From Haemaphysalis longicornis (taxonomy: Eukaryota; Arthropoda; Arachnida; Ixodida; Ixodidae): a stretch of DNA of 64,000 nt. Under the pieces are notes generated by a model. That model made no database searches. It was not told the origin of the DNA and saw nothing but the letters and a program-made list of their open reading frames with translations. Of this stretch, positions 24,576-37,100 are shown piece after piece; positions within the stretch are counted from its first letter, which is position 1; each line of letters begins with the position of its first letter. A program made the position numbers and the translations under genes. The stretch lies in assembly GCA_013339765.2 (NCBI GenBank), contig CM023450.1:40370711-40434710 (forward strand), written 5' to 3'.

Positions 24576-25105
24576 AGTACTCGCTTGAGTAAACTCAGAA
24601 GTAGCGAAAGATGGCCGCCGTGCCGGCTAGCACAGCGAAGGACGAAGTAGGGAGTGGAAAGAACGCAGCCAAGCAAGTGAACGCAGCGAAATTCCCCACT
24701 GTCGTCAACTTACCCAATCATGCCGGCAGGCACGAGCAGCTGCGCAACGCGCAGGGGACAGATCGAAGCCATTAGGAAGCAAAGGCTGAAGCGGATAGCG
24801 AAGCCAATCGCGTCAATCGGCAAGAGGACGGACACCTTCGAGAACCCCTTCGAGGACGCTGCATTGTTGTGCGAATGTCTGACGCGGGTGTCGGTCTGGC
24901 GGAGCAGTCGAGACGTGCATTTTCTTTTAAGAGGCGGAGGATTACTGGATTCCTGTTGCTGTGTATCTATCTCGTTCTCACCCGAGAGTTTCTGTGCGCT
25001 AGCGGAACTGGGCAAGCAGAGAGGCAAACGTACTGCAGGTTCCACCACGCTGCGCGTTTTACTTCCGGCAGTCATCGGTCCAACCTCCGACCACCGGCGG
25101 CTGGG
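24576..25105 (+). other. CpG-rich 5' flank / possible 5' UTR of the GH18 gene
   Basis: Base composition shifts to GC-rich here. A 54-codon ATG frame begins at 24611 (MAAVPASTAKDEVGSGKNAA) in good context, ending with TAG at 24773-24775. It could be an upstream ORF or a first exon of another transcript. A second ATG at 24875 is in frame with the GH18 start and would add 77 residues with a basic-then-hydrophobic segment (FKRRRITGFLLLCIYLVLT). No TATA box was convincing. Confidence 0.4.
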
Positions 25106-25196
25106 ATGACCACGGTTGGAGTCGCCGGCATGGAGCTGCCGTGGGCACACTTGTGCTTGCTTCTAGCCGCATCCTGCACCCTGTGGCCCGCAACAC
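25106..25196 (+). CDS. GH18 exon 1: start codon and signal peptide
   Basis: The exon encodes residues 1-30 plus one base and ends at a strong GTGAGT donor (25197). Three in-frame ATGs are possible: 25106 (used here), 25130 (better Kozak context, G at -3 and +4, giving a 400-residue product that starts MELPWAHLCLLLAASC) and 24875 (adds 77 residues upstream). The hydrophobic leader predicts secretion with either of the two downstream starts. Confidence 0.75.
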
Positions 25197-28115
25197 GTGA
25201 GTCAGCCTGTGGGCTGCATGCTCGTGCAGTTTTGTATCGCGCCGAATATTTTTGCCTCAATTTATATTAAACAAAAATGCAGTCTATACACATGTTCATT
25301 AACTATCCAAGGCAAAAATGTATCGCTCTCAGTGGAAAAGGTCTTTTTACGGACTAGACAGTGCAAGTGCGTTATGATGATGATAATTATGATGTCCTTG
25401 AAGGATTTCTCTTTGAAATAGAGTGATGGAAAATGCCATGTAGCGCCATCATGTAACTGTACTCTGATGAAGGCAAGTCCCGTTGCCTCTACGTGAGTAA
25501 ACCTTCTTTGTTATTGTTCGTGCTGTGTATCCGACTCTTTACTTATGCTTGTGTAGTATAATATTATATAATATATATTTATATTATATATATATATAAT
25601 ATATATATATTATCATTGCCATGCTGTTCGGCTGTTTCCGAGATATTAATAGTGCCGAATGACGTGTGTTTGTCATGTTTATTTGATACGGTGATAAATA
25701 AGCGAAAATATAAGTTGTGAAAAAATCCGCCGTTTTTCGGGAGCGGGAGTCGAACCCACATCTCCGCATAACGCGTGCGGTGCACTGACCAATTATGCTA
25801 CCGAGCGGCTCCTCTCTCAACTTTACCGGGGGGGGGGGGGTGGGTTATTTTCAATTCTGAGGACTCAACTAGCGCCTCCGAACCGCGGGAGAGTGAGAAC
25901 GCCTTTTTCAGCGGCCGCCACGTAAGACGTGGAGCAGTGCCTCGAATGACTGTAGCAGAACAGAAATGGGACGAGGGACTCCGAAACTATTTAGGTTGAG
26001 TCGTCATTGCCAGTGCTATTCCTGTTCCGGAATTTAATATGCCAAATGACGTGTGTTTGTCATGTTTCTTGATACAGTGATAAATAAGCGAAAATATAAG
26101 TCGAGAAAAAATCGCCTTTTTTTCCGGGAGCGGGAGTCGAGCCCACATCTCCGCATACGAGCAGCGGTGCACTGACTAATTGCTATCGCAGCGTATAGTG
26201 CCTAGATATTAGGCACTATAGCACGGCTTCTCTCTGCGACTTTACCGGGGAGGGGGGGGGTTATATTTACAAGTGCTCTGAGGGACGGTCAACTAGCGCC
26301 GCTCTCGCACGCGGGAGACGTAGAACTCTTTTATTCCAGGCGGCCGGCACGTAAGACGTGTCGGAGGTCGGGGTCAGTGCACCGCACCTGCGAGACGGTG
26401 CGCGAACACTGACACTCGAAGCGTAGAATAGAGTGGTTCGCTCGAGAGACGGGGCGCCCTAAAACTCTTGTTTTGCAAATTCATGGCTGCACACGTTCGA
26501 AAAATCGATTTGCCCAGTTTCTGCAAATCGTCCTGCAAAGCCCTAGTGTAAAGCTTCTTAGTGAAACCGGTCATTTCCATATTGTACTTGTACCCACAAT
26601 GAGCGGTCAACTGTTTTTTAGCTCAACAAACAACCTCAGATATGGAGCCGCGGGAATTTGCAGCCTTTGCCAGCGCACGAACTCTCGTAGCGTGTCCGTG
26701 AGCGGCGCCCCCGCCCTTTTATTAGAACGGTGTGCCCTTCCTTTCCGCAGTTCGCTCTAGTCTGCGAGGCGTTGGACGCCAGTCACTGCTTGGTCAAATT
26801 GAGCTAGGGAAGGTTGCCTCGTCCCCGGAAGAACATGAAACAGCCAGTAGCTCCACTGACTTGTTTGCAACCCTGACATAAGGTTTTGCTTCATTCAATT
26901 CACTTGTGTTTTGATGATCCTGCAGTTGGGCGAATGTAAGCTCAGGTACGTTAGTTTTCTCGAGGGATTGCTTATCATTCAAAAACGCGACCGTTAGCAA
27001 CGTAAATTTTTCGTTGCGTCCGCACTAACAATCGGTTACAGCGGGATACTAGTATCATATAGGTATGATATATATATATCTTATATCAGTTAATATATAT
27101 ATATATTATATCATATATATATATATTCTAATATATATATATATATAGTTAGTAGAAAGACCTCGTAGCACACGTGAACTAGATAAGTTTACTACTATTC
27201 AGTAGATATTCCTTTCTATCAGTATCTTCTATATAACCTTATTTTTCGGCCTATATATTATATTTATATAGGTAGTATGACTAATATATATATATAGAGT
27301 AATAAATATATATAGTTATATAGTTCTAGGAAACGACCGTTTCTTGTTCGCGTCACTAACTTTGCTCGAAGGCTGCATATTGTGAGTTTTATCTGCTTAC
27401 CAACTATATAGGTGACTTTAACATTAAATGAATAAAAGTGATTTTCACCAATGGGAGGGCCCAGCTCCTGCCTTTTTGTGCTAACAGTTGGTACAACTGT
27501 ACATGCTTGTACAGATACAAAACGTTTTCCTTTGGTGCCTAGTTTATGTGAGCGGTGCTGAATGTTCACCCACGAGTGCAGGTTCGTTCCAACATGTGTG
27601 CTACCTGAGGGCGGAAAACAAATCGCTGCCTTTCGCGAAGGTGGACGTGGGACTGTGCAGCCACATCATACTTGGCTTCGCCGCCGTAGCCAGTGACGGC
27701 AGCCTCGACCTTGACCCGGTGGGCGGTTTGCAGCATCTGGCGAGCTTCGCGTTGCTCCGGAGGCGCAAGCCCGACCTCAAGCTCATGCTCTCCGTGGGTG
27801 GAGGAGGAGGAAACAAGAACTTCAAGAAAATGGTCGCTGGGGCCAGCAGAACGCGGAGGTGACTTTTGAAGATTCCCATCCTTTCCTAGCCTCCCATATT
27901 TATTACCGACTTCCCCAGGGGTACAATCATCGTAAGCATGCCGCCCCAATAATCCACTGCGTGCTACGGCAGTACGTACCACGAAACCACATGTCAGAGG
28001 TTACATCTCAGCAGCACTATATGTGATTGCATCTGACGTCGACCTCAGCAACGAAGGTGGGCTGTAAGGGCCGAGCGGCCTTCAAGCAGGTAAACGTAAT
28101 GTTTCTCTTGCGTAA

Positions 28116-28198
<83 letters not shown>

Positions 28199-31100
28199 TG
28201 GACGAACCGGTGCAGCTCAAACATAGCCAAATTCTTCTCGGGGCAAGCAGTCTGTGATGAAACGGAGTGTGGCGTAATGCTGTAGCTCCACTTTGTACCT
28301 TTCTGGGGCCCAGGTTCATATTCTCGGCAGTTTCAGCGCTTCGAGCAGCTCGCCTGGACGGACTCGACCTAGACTGGGAGTTCCCCAAGGTCCTGGACGC
28401 CGTACCTTTTGTCCACCTACTCAAGGTGCTTATCAGTCTTTTTAGTGCCCTTATTGGCTGATTTAAGCTAGCAAACCGCCGCAGCGCTGAGTAAGTAGGT
28501 CAGAAACGATGTGCTCAGACGTACGCCGGCAGGACGGCAATCGCAACGAAACAACGGCTTCAGTAATTTGCTCACAATCTCCGAACGTCACCCGTTTTCT
28601 TTCTCACAGTGATTTGAAAGCCGAAAATAAACTGTATGGCACAGTCTCATTAAGGTGAAAGCCTTGAGCTGCGCGTTGGTTGGTTGCGGAACAAGACCCA
28701 CTCTGGGGTTTGGGCAAGTCTTATTGTGATTTCACTGCTGAAGAAGCTTAGTAATTAGTTTCAAACGATAGGAAAATAGGGTACAGTGATGCTAACAATT
28801 TTGGAACAAAAAAAATTCAATACTACTGTACCAACAGGTATTTCAATAAACGATTAAAAATAGCTGCTCGTTCTGCGAAAAAGCGTTGTCGTTGGCGTCG
28901 CCGTTGTATATAGTAGTAGTTGTACCGTCAAGAAAATGACCGCCGCTAAAAATTTAAAAAACATATGTGGGATCCCATGCGATTTGAACCAGGGTCTGCA
29001 TAACAGCCCAATACTCTACCAGACTGCGTTATCTCCGTTTTTTTTTTCTTTATTAGACTGTGCGATCTCTGCCAACGTAGAACAAACGTTGTTGCTGTAG
29101 TTCTTGTGCTTTTCTTTGTGGCACACACCGCCTAGGGGGAATAGCTTTGATGGGCTAATGTGTACGCTTCGCAACACTATGAATAATAATCATAAAGGTT
29201 GTCGAATAGTGTGCACCCTTGACACCTGAGCTTGATGGCACGTGAGTAGAACAGGTACAGAACAGCCACGCAGAACTTTGATTCTAGGGAAGCCGTGACG
29301 TTTGCTAATCTGCATGCTGAGCGTAATTCGAGCCGTAAGACGAAGAAACGAGAGCGGAGGAAGAGACGCATACAGGGTGTAGTAGAAAAGAAGCCTTTCG
29401 AAGTAATTCGCGCCAAGCGACAAAAACTAAAGCGAAGAAAGAGATCAATTATGATGTAGCAGTGAAGGGGTTGTATTACGTATCGCCAGGCTATCCCCTT
29501 CAAACCACGTGAACAGACATAAGACCCCAACAAATTTTTTACACCTTTTCATTATAATTCTTTAGCTTGACGCGGACCACATTATCATGACCATGGACGT
29601 ATAGGTTCCTCGACAGCGACGCACGGGCCGTGAGGTAGCTGTTCGCGTCGAGGAAACTGGGATCCGGACAAAATGGTCCCGGACAAAATTGTCCCAGACA
29701 ATTTGGTCCCGGACAATATGGTACTGGTCATAACGGTCCCAAGTGGAAACCCGAACACAATGGTCCCCAGTCAGCTTGAAGCGTGCAAGGCATTTTGGTG
29801 CAAATTATCGCGGTTCATTAATTCGCCCACATTAGTTGGCAACTGATGGCACATTTCCTTGTATTTATTCTTTATTATAACTTTTATGCTAGCCACACTA
29901 GCCGGGATACGGCCCGTTCGTCACTTCGCGTTTTGGCATAGATCCGTCGGTGCGAAGGGGCAGTGAAGAAATATCCAGCAATATGAGAAGCGGAAAGCGA
30001 GGCAGGTGAGATTGGCGAAGAGGTTGGGATATCACAGGGTAAACGTCTTCAAAGAGGGGTGAGAGAAAATACCTCTGCCCCCCCCCCCCCCCCATGCTCT
30101 GCTTGGGCCGGCTGGTTTCTCTCTTGGTGAAATGAAAATGCTGACTTTTCCTTAGCATGACAACTGTTTGTGTTCCGTAAAAAAAAAAAAAATCGTTTTC
30201 AAGCAAAACTTTACTATGCTAGTCGAGCCGTGTTTCGCCATCACCAGCAATTTGACCTTCATTTGACCGCAGGACCTTCATTTGACCGCAGGTACACGTG
30301 ACTCGCCGCGCCGAGCTCCGCCGCGGCCGTGTGCGCTCGCCGCCGGCTTGGCACATGCGTATCCGCTGCTTTGTCGCCACCTGAACACGTGACTTGCCGC
30401 TCGCACGGCTAACAGGAACACCCGCGCTCGCCTAGTCAGTCCGAGCTTGACCATGGATGAGAGCGAGGGCGGGCCGTCTGCTCTGAGCGTTGTGCGGGAG
30501 TGGGAGGCTTTGAGTTGTCACGTGTGGCTAACGATGCGTGTCTAGTAGTAAGTAAGTATTGTTGAATAAGGCGGACTTGGCCTTGCATAGCTGCCGGCAA
30601 TTGCTCCGCCTAATCGTCCCCAATACCATATCAAAACTCTCCAAGCCATCACACCTCACTTAGTCCTAAAATAACAGACACACAATGTCACCACACCTCA
30701 CTTAGTCCTGTGGACTGCAAGAATCCGAGTAGGGGATGAGACACCTCTCTTCGCACAATCCAGTGGTCCCTAGGAAAAATAATGTCCTCCGATGTAGCAT
30801 GGGGCACTCCTAACTTCTGGAGATCACGAAAAAGTTCGTCCGCTCAGGGTTGATTTTGGAGCAGTTCATAATGAAGTGATCAATGTCACTAGTCACACTG
30901 CACGAGGCGCACAAAGGGGATGGAACAATGTTGATTTTATGTAGCCAAGCTGGTGTACGGGCTGAGTCTGTTCTTACTCGGTGGAGCAGACAGGCTTCGG
31001 CTCTTTTCAGGCCTTTCGTCACGACTGGTTGATGTATTGGTCGCCACAGCTGCCTAAAGTGCTCGCGAACGGTCTGTTTCTGTATGCGTTGGAAATCGCA

Positions 31101-34100
31101 CCGCGTTTGCACCGTCCTTGTAGAAGATAAGGCGTCCTTGGCTAAGCTGTCAGCATGTTCGTTTCCCGCTACGCCGACGTGCGACGGGCTCCACTGGAAT
31201 TGCACGGTGAAGCCTTCATGCTTAAGCCGCTTTAGTAGAACTAGGGATCGCTGACAGGTCTTTTCAACAGGTACTCAAGCCTAATCCCAGTCATGTCTAG
31301 CCACCGACCTAGGCACAGCCGTCGAACCTGGCTTAACGATGAGTGTATACTTAAGTATAATAATTACAGCTTAATCAAAGGCTAACCAAATGAAACCAAC
31401 ACTAAACAGGGCCAAACCAAGCTTTCGCTTTGCGTAACCAGGTTAGCTGAGCTAAGCCGCAGCCATTTTTCGTGCCTCATTTTACTGGATTTTAACTTCG
31501 AGTTAGTGGCCACAAACCCAGCCGGCGCTATGCTCCTGCGCAGCGGATATTCCCGCACACGTATCATAGTTAACATATAAACGCTGCATTGAGCCTGCAG
31601 GTAATGGAAGATTTGCAAGACAAAAGTAACAATTTGGATTAATAAACATTTTTGAAGTGAAATAAGGAGCTATTATTCTGCGATGATTAATGCATACCCA
31701 GCTTTCTCGCTAAAAATTACAACCTTTCAGGAACCTAGCAAAACCACTTTAGGAAAGTGATATTTGGCATAAAGCCAGAAGTCAAGGTGAAGATGAAAGC
31801 GCTAAAAGAATTTTCCAGGATTCCGAACATTTTTTGTGTATTTCGCTGTCAAATCTTACTCCCCATGCATTTCTATGGGATAGTTTCCATGGCTCAGGAA
31901 CCTTAGTCGCGCAATGTGCGTGACTTGAAACTGTGCACAAAGCAAGTATTCACCCCAAATATTAGCTGTGCAAAAGAACTTTTCATTTCGCTAAAAAATT
32001 GCAGAGTAATCACTGTTGAAAGGACTGCCATGAGCGGGAAAGTTGCACCTGTGATAAATGTCCACACTAATTAAAAAGCCTGCAGTAGCAGTTATTAATA
32101 CAACATATTTTCCGCAGCAATAGTATATGCCAGCACAGTGTAACCCAATATGAAAGAAGTCGACTTGCGGCTTATTGTACCTCATTGATGGCTGTAAGTC
32201 TGACTTCTGAAAAGAAACAAATAAAAATAAACAGAAAATAAACAAAGATATTTGTTTAAGCGCCTATATGACGAGGTTTCCTATGTGACGTACTGCCCTA
32301 TTACGAATGATCGTATGTGACCAAATGACCCACTACAAATCGGCCCATGACAAAAGGCATGTGACGAATAGCCATACACCAGCATGAATGCATTCAGTAT
32401 GTACAGTCGGCCAAATCTTTAACAAGCGTTCGGGTGCGCCGCCTTTTCATGCGTCGGCGGCTTATGACGGAAGCCAAGTTGCAAACAGCTCGAGTTCCAA
32501 TTCCAAACAGCTCCGAAGCCAAGTTGCAAACAGGCCCATCGTCTGCTAGGCTGTCCTTTCCTAAGAGCGTCATAAGACTGAAAATTCGCAGCTCGTGCAC
32601 GCTAGGTAAAGATTCGGCCATCTGTACATGATAAATGCCTTTTCATTTTGGTGCAGCTTCATTTACCTCATTAAAACTCCAAAAATGGGACCATTTCGAC
32701 CATGGGATACGGTCGAAAGATTGACTTGGAACCATTTTGTCGGGTTTCCACTTGGGGTTATACTGTCCGGCACCATTTTTTCCGAGACCAAATTGCCTGG
32801 GACCATTTTTTTCTGGACAATTTTGTCCGGGACAATTTTGTCCGGGGCAATTTTGTCCTACACCCGAGAAAACTACGTCGTGATACGTTCAGGAAGAGGG
32901 CTTAACTTTCTAGTCGCAATGTCGGTGTTTTCTTCGAAACTTTTTTCTCGGCGATCAACGGAGCGTTTGTGGCTGCTCATTCGTTTTTCGATACTACGGC
33001 GGACGCCAGATACGGCCGTAAGTTTCAGGCGTAATTTTATGGTGTACGTGTGTAAGTACGCATGCTCGAACCGATTTTCGCTGAAGGTATAGCATACATT
33101 GCATTATATGCAAAAATATTTATTAATCTTCACAGAACACCTTCAACGTTTTCTCACAGCAAAGGCCTATCGTGGACTCTTGATATTGCGATAGATTTTT
33201 TTAAGATTCATGTTGCAGTAGCATTTCACAGTCCCGAATAGCGCGTGTTTGATTTTTTCATTAGGCAGAGCAACTGCCAATGATGGCTACTTTTTGCCAT
33301 TAAAACGATGGGGGACCGATTTACATAATGTGTTTTCTTGTATGCAGACACTGAAGCGCCCACCAATTGATAACCGTAATTTTAAAATTGTGCATGTATC
33401 AAGTGTACCGTTCTCTGCATGTCACTAGCAGCTGCCCATTCGGGCAAAGTTCTCTGTCCCTTCAAACGAGCGCTTGATACAGCCTTGCCAGTGACGTTGA
33501 GCAATGTTTAGTGCTGTGTAATTCGACTATGTACCTATGTTCGCGTCTTGCGTTTCCCTGCAAATTTTAGCGCGTCGTTTCGTGATACTAAGGTTGAAAC
33601 AAATGACCATATTGCTCTCAAGCACCACTTGCGTCCGTTCTCAAGCCCAGACAGAGTTAATAAGCAGTGCCTTGGCCCGCAGACACATCTTTTGTAAATG
33701 ACAGTGCGGCTTGTCTTAGAGACCACAAGTCTCAACAATCGTTCCTGGTATGCCCACTGCAGATGGCCTTCGTGGAGTTCAAAGGGAACAAACGTTGGCC
33801 CCTCATCCTGTCGGTCGCGGTGCCTGCGCAGAGCCTCCTCGTGGTCGGAAAGTACAAAGTGAAGCCCATGGCCAAGTAAGTGATTCGAAGAGAGGAAAGC
33901 GGTTCATTTGTCTCGCAAAATAGTCACGGCGGAAAACGGGCCCTCAGACAAACCGACTTTATCGCAGCTCAGGTTTCTGCAAACCAGAGTCTTTTACGTT
34001 CATTTGTAATTAAGTCCGAGAGTCTATTTACGTCTTACACCACGATAATACCGTAATTAATGGTTGGGGGGCTAATTCTTCCGATCAACATGTAGATAAA

Positions 34101-37100
34101 TAACGCACGCGCAGCGCCTTTATTACCCTCCCGGTTTATTTAGGCTTACAACTATAGTGACGGAATGTGCGGCGGGTAGTCCGGATGACGCCTGCAGGCT
34201 GAGTCTTTCTCTACACTTGTAGCAGAGGGTATGATGTACGTAGTGTGCGCGGTTGTATGTGCTCATGGATAGCTGTGTGCACGTGCGACGGTTCGCGCAG
34301 CTCAGTGCACGCCTAAACATATTCCGGGGACCAGCAGTGATTGATTGATTGTAGGGTTTAACGCGCCGACGCAACGCAGGCGATGAGGCGCGCCGTAGTG
34401 GAGGGCTACGGATTAATTTTGACCACCTGGGGATCTTCATCGTGCGCCGAAATCTCGTACCCACGGGCGTTTCCGCTTTTCTCCTCTACCAGAAAAGCGG
34501 CCGCCACGGCCGGGAATCGAACCCGCGTCCTTGTGCTCAGCAGCACAACGCCTCAGCCACTGAGCCACCGCGGCAGTTGGGGGCCGGTAGTCGCTGAACA
34601 CTTTAAAAAATTAACAGCCATTTTACTTCGTGAGGACGGATGGTAAGTGAAGCTGCATAAAATACACATCCCAAACATTGTTAGTGAATGTACACGTATT
34701 TGTTTTTCACATTATTCCGTTGTGGCAGTTACTGTGGCTTTGCGAATAAGGAAACTTGGAAGGGCTAGAGTTCTATCCTAGCAGACAATCATGGGACCGT
34801 CCATTTGCCTTTCATATATAAAAGTCAATGTACTGACAGAAAACAGCTTCCGGAAGGTATATGACTTCACAAAACTTGTTGAGCTAGTTGGTTCATGCTT
34901 ACTGAAAGGAATAAAATGGGCGTTAGGCAAAGTAGACACAAAGAAAACACATGTGTTCTTTGTTTTCTTTGTGTTTTTTTAAAACTTGGTTCTTTGGGGT
35001 CTCGTTAGCGCCTTTTAAAGTTTCCCCCAAGGAATTGGGCCGCCCCTGTGCGGGACTGGGCCCCCTGGGGGTCGTTTCGGGAGGGATTTTGCGCTGGTTA
35101 AGATGGGGCCCTTCGGGAAAGCGGGGCCCAACATTTGTGAATTTGGCCGCGCCGGGAGCGAGCGCGCCGCCTGCGGCCCAGGTCGTGAGCTGCATGGCGG
35201 GACGGAGATTTCGACACAGGGTATGCTTAAACTGCGGCCGAACTCATACGGGGAAGTCTGGGCAGATTCCAACAATTTGTGAACCTGGTACCACACCAAC
35301 ACATATTCACGATAAGGGGCGCAGAAAAAAGAAGGAAGCAAGCTTTGGCTAGTAAAAAAAAAAAAACAGAAAGCACGAAGGGGCCGAACATCACTTCGCC
35401 TTCTTCTCCTTCACACTGAACTAAATTATTAGGACCAGTTAATCAAACTCGGTGTAATAATGAAGTCGTTGTCTCGGCCAGTGTCATATAAATGTTTTTG
35501 GGAAAGTTTCCATAAAACAAACGGTGCAACCTTTTGATTCTGAGAATTCGCGACTAAGTTGTCTTTGCCTACAGGCGTTTTGCGCATGAAAAAGAAGAAT
35601 TCTCGGGTCCCAAGACATAAAAAGCTTCGCTTTAAAAGTACATAGGCGTAAACAGATATATTAGCACGATTATTGCAAAAAGAATTTTCACTTTTATTCT
35701 TGGTTATCGATGCAGCGCGCCTGCTTTTTTTAGCTCTGGTTTGCATTTGTAAGCAATCAGCTTATGATTAGACATGTGCGCCTGTGCCCATTTCTTTCAC
35801 CGTGCCAAAAAAATATGCCCAGAACAGGCGCGACATGTGTGCAATACCCAATGGGGATTCCCCATTTGTGGAAATAGCTTCCCCTCCAAAGACATCGCAG
35901 TTGTGCTGTACTTAACATAAACGTTACACCGAACTTCCCTAGCTTTTCTTTTATTGCGCCCTGCAGTGAACTTCCATAACTGCAATTTATTTGCACGTAA
36001 TCTGAAGGTCGCAGTTACGTTGTGCTGCACCGTGTGGCGTTAGTACATAAATTATCCAGATCCACTTCGTAAAATATCCTCGAGCGTGTCACCTTCTTCC
36101 GTGATTCAATTTATGCTTGCTATGTACAATCTGCACAGGTACGTGGATTTCGTGAACCTGATGACGTATGACTTGAACATCTACACGTGGTACACACCCC
36201 GGCTTCACCACAATAGCCCGCTGTTTCCCAGAGCAACCGACGGTCCATACTTCAATACGCTCAACGTGGTACGCCCTCAACCTTTTAAATCCCTGTTTTT
36301 ACATGATTTCATTTTTATCCTATTTTCTTTTGTTCGTATTTGGCGCCATTTCTTGAAACGTAAACCTGAAATATGCGCGAAATCTTTGAATGCGCTAAAA
36401 TGTCTGCTACGTGTGTCTTGTCCTTTCTCCTGCTGGCTATTATTCTTGCAGTTGCCATATACCTGCGGGCGTTCAGATATGGCAGGTTCTTCGCATAGTT
36501 GCCCTCGATCATAATCCATTTTATATGCTTACTGGCGAACACTCATGCGTAGGTGTAGTAATTTGTGCAACCATTGCGTATTCCCGGTCGGTTTTTAGTT
36601 CCAGGAAAGAAACTTGGGGACTTAAGAAAAGGAGAAGACGTCCTTATTTAGAGACCAAATGAGTGAGTGCCTTTTGGGGGACTTAGTAAATACCTCGAAA
36701 GAAAACCTGGGCCGGCCGCCGAGCCATGTAAATAAGAATGATTAGAGTCACGCTTAGAAATTAGAAATAAGAAATGCGTGTGTTAGATTAACGCGCAAAG
36801 TTGTGTGCTAGACATGCTAGCTAAGTTAAGAGAAAGGAGGGGTTAGGCTGGGCATCTGATGCGGAGGACTGACAACCAAGAGACGGCACCGTCATTTGTC
36901 AAGCGTAATTTCTTAGAGGAATTCTTTCGGCGCACTCTGCGTGTATTATTCTTACTGTTGGCAGCATTATTTCCTATTTTTTCAGTATCTGTTTTTACCT
37001 CCGAGTATAATTGTACAACACACATCCGCTCCGTAAGTGCGCATTTCCCGCGGCCCAGTGAAGACGTTTTGAAGGCTGCCTTCTTTCTTTATTTTGAAAC

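Larger units (their letters stand above)
25197..27581 (+). other. GH18 intron 1 (2.4 kb)
   Basis: The intron contains an AT microsatellite, a tandemly duplicated tRNA-like repeat (25613-26372) and an AT-rich region (27054-27320). The acceptor AG at 27580-27581 follows CCCACGAGTGC, a weak pyrimidine tract. Phase 1. Confidence 0.8.
28426..33762 (+). other. GH18 intron 3 (5.3 kb)
   Basis: The intron contains a tRNA-like SINE (28880-29045) and a 3.2-kb inverted-repeat element (29661-32863) with a LINE fragment inside. The acceptor TATGCCCACTGCAG is good. Phase 0. Confidence 0.8.
33876..36138 (+). other. GH18 intron 4 (2.3 kb)
   Basis: The intron contains a Ruka-like SINE (34339-34575) and a hairpin-bearing repeat (34866-34980). 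The 133-codon frame at 34951-35352 includes CLNCGRTHTGKSGQIPTIC, which could be a decayed retroelement zinc knuckle. Phase 2. Confidence 0.75.

Noticed and set aside
25740..25810. Functional tRNA gene
   Set aside because: A and B boxes and an anticodon-like stem are present, but the acceptor arm does not pair, position 33 is not T, and a sister copy exists in tandem. It is SINE-derived.
28045..28424. Repetitive Cys-Leu-Ser-Val protein on the minus strand
   Set aside because: It is a translation of the (CAGA)n microsatellite.
34951..35352. Gene with zinc-knuckle
   Set aside because: Only a single CLNCG...H...C-like patch in a frame shadowed by the opposite strand; at most a decayed retroelement ORF1 fragment.
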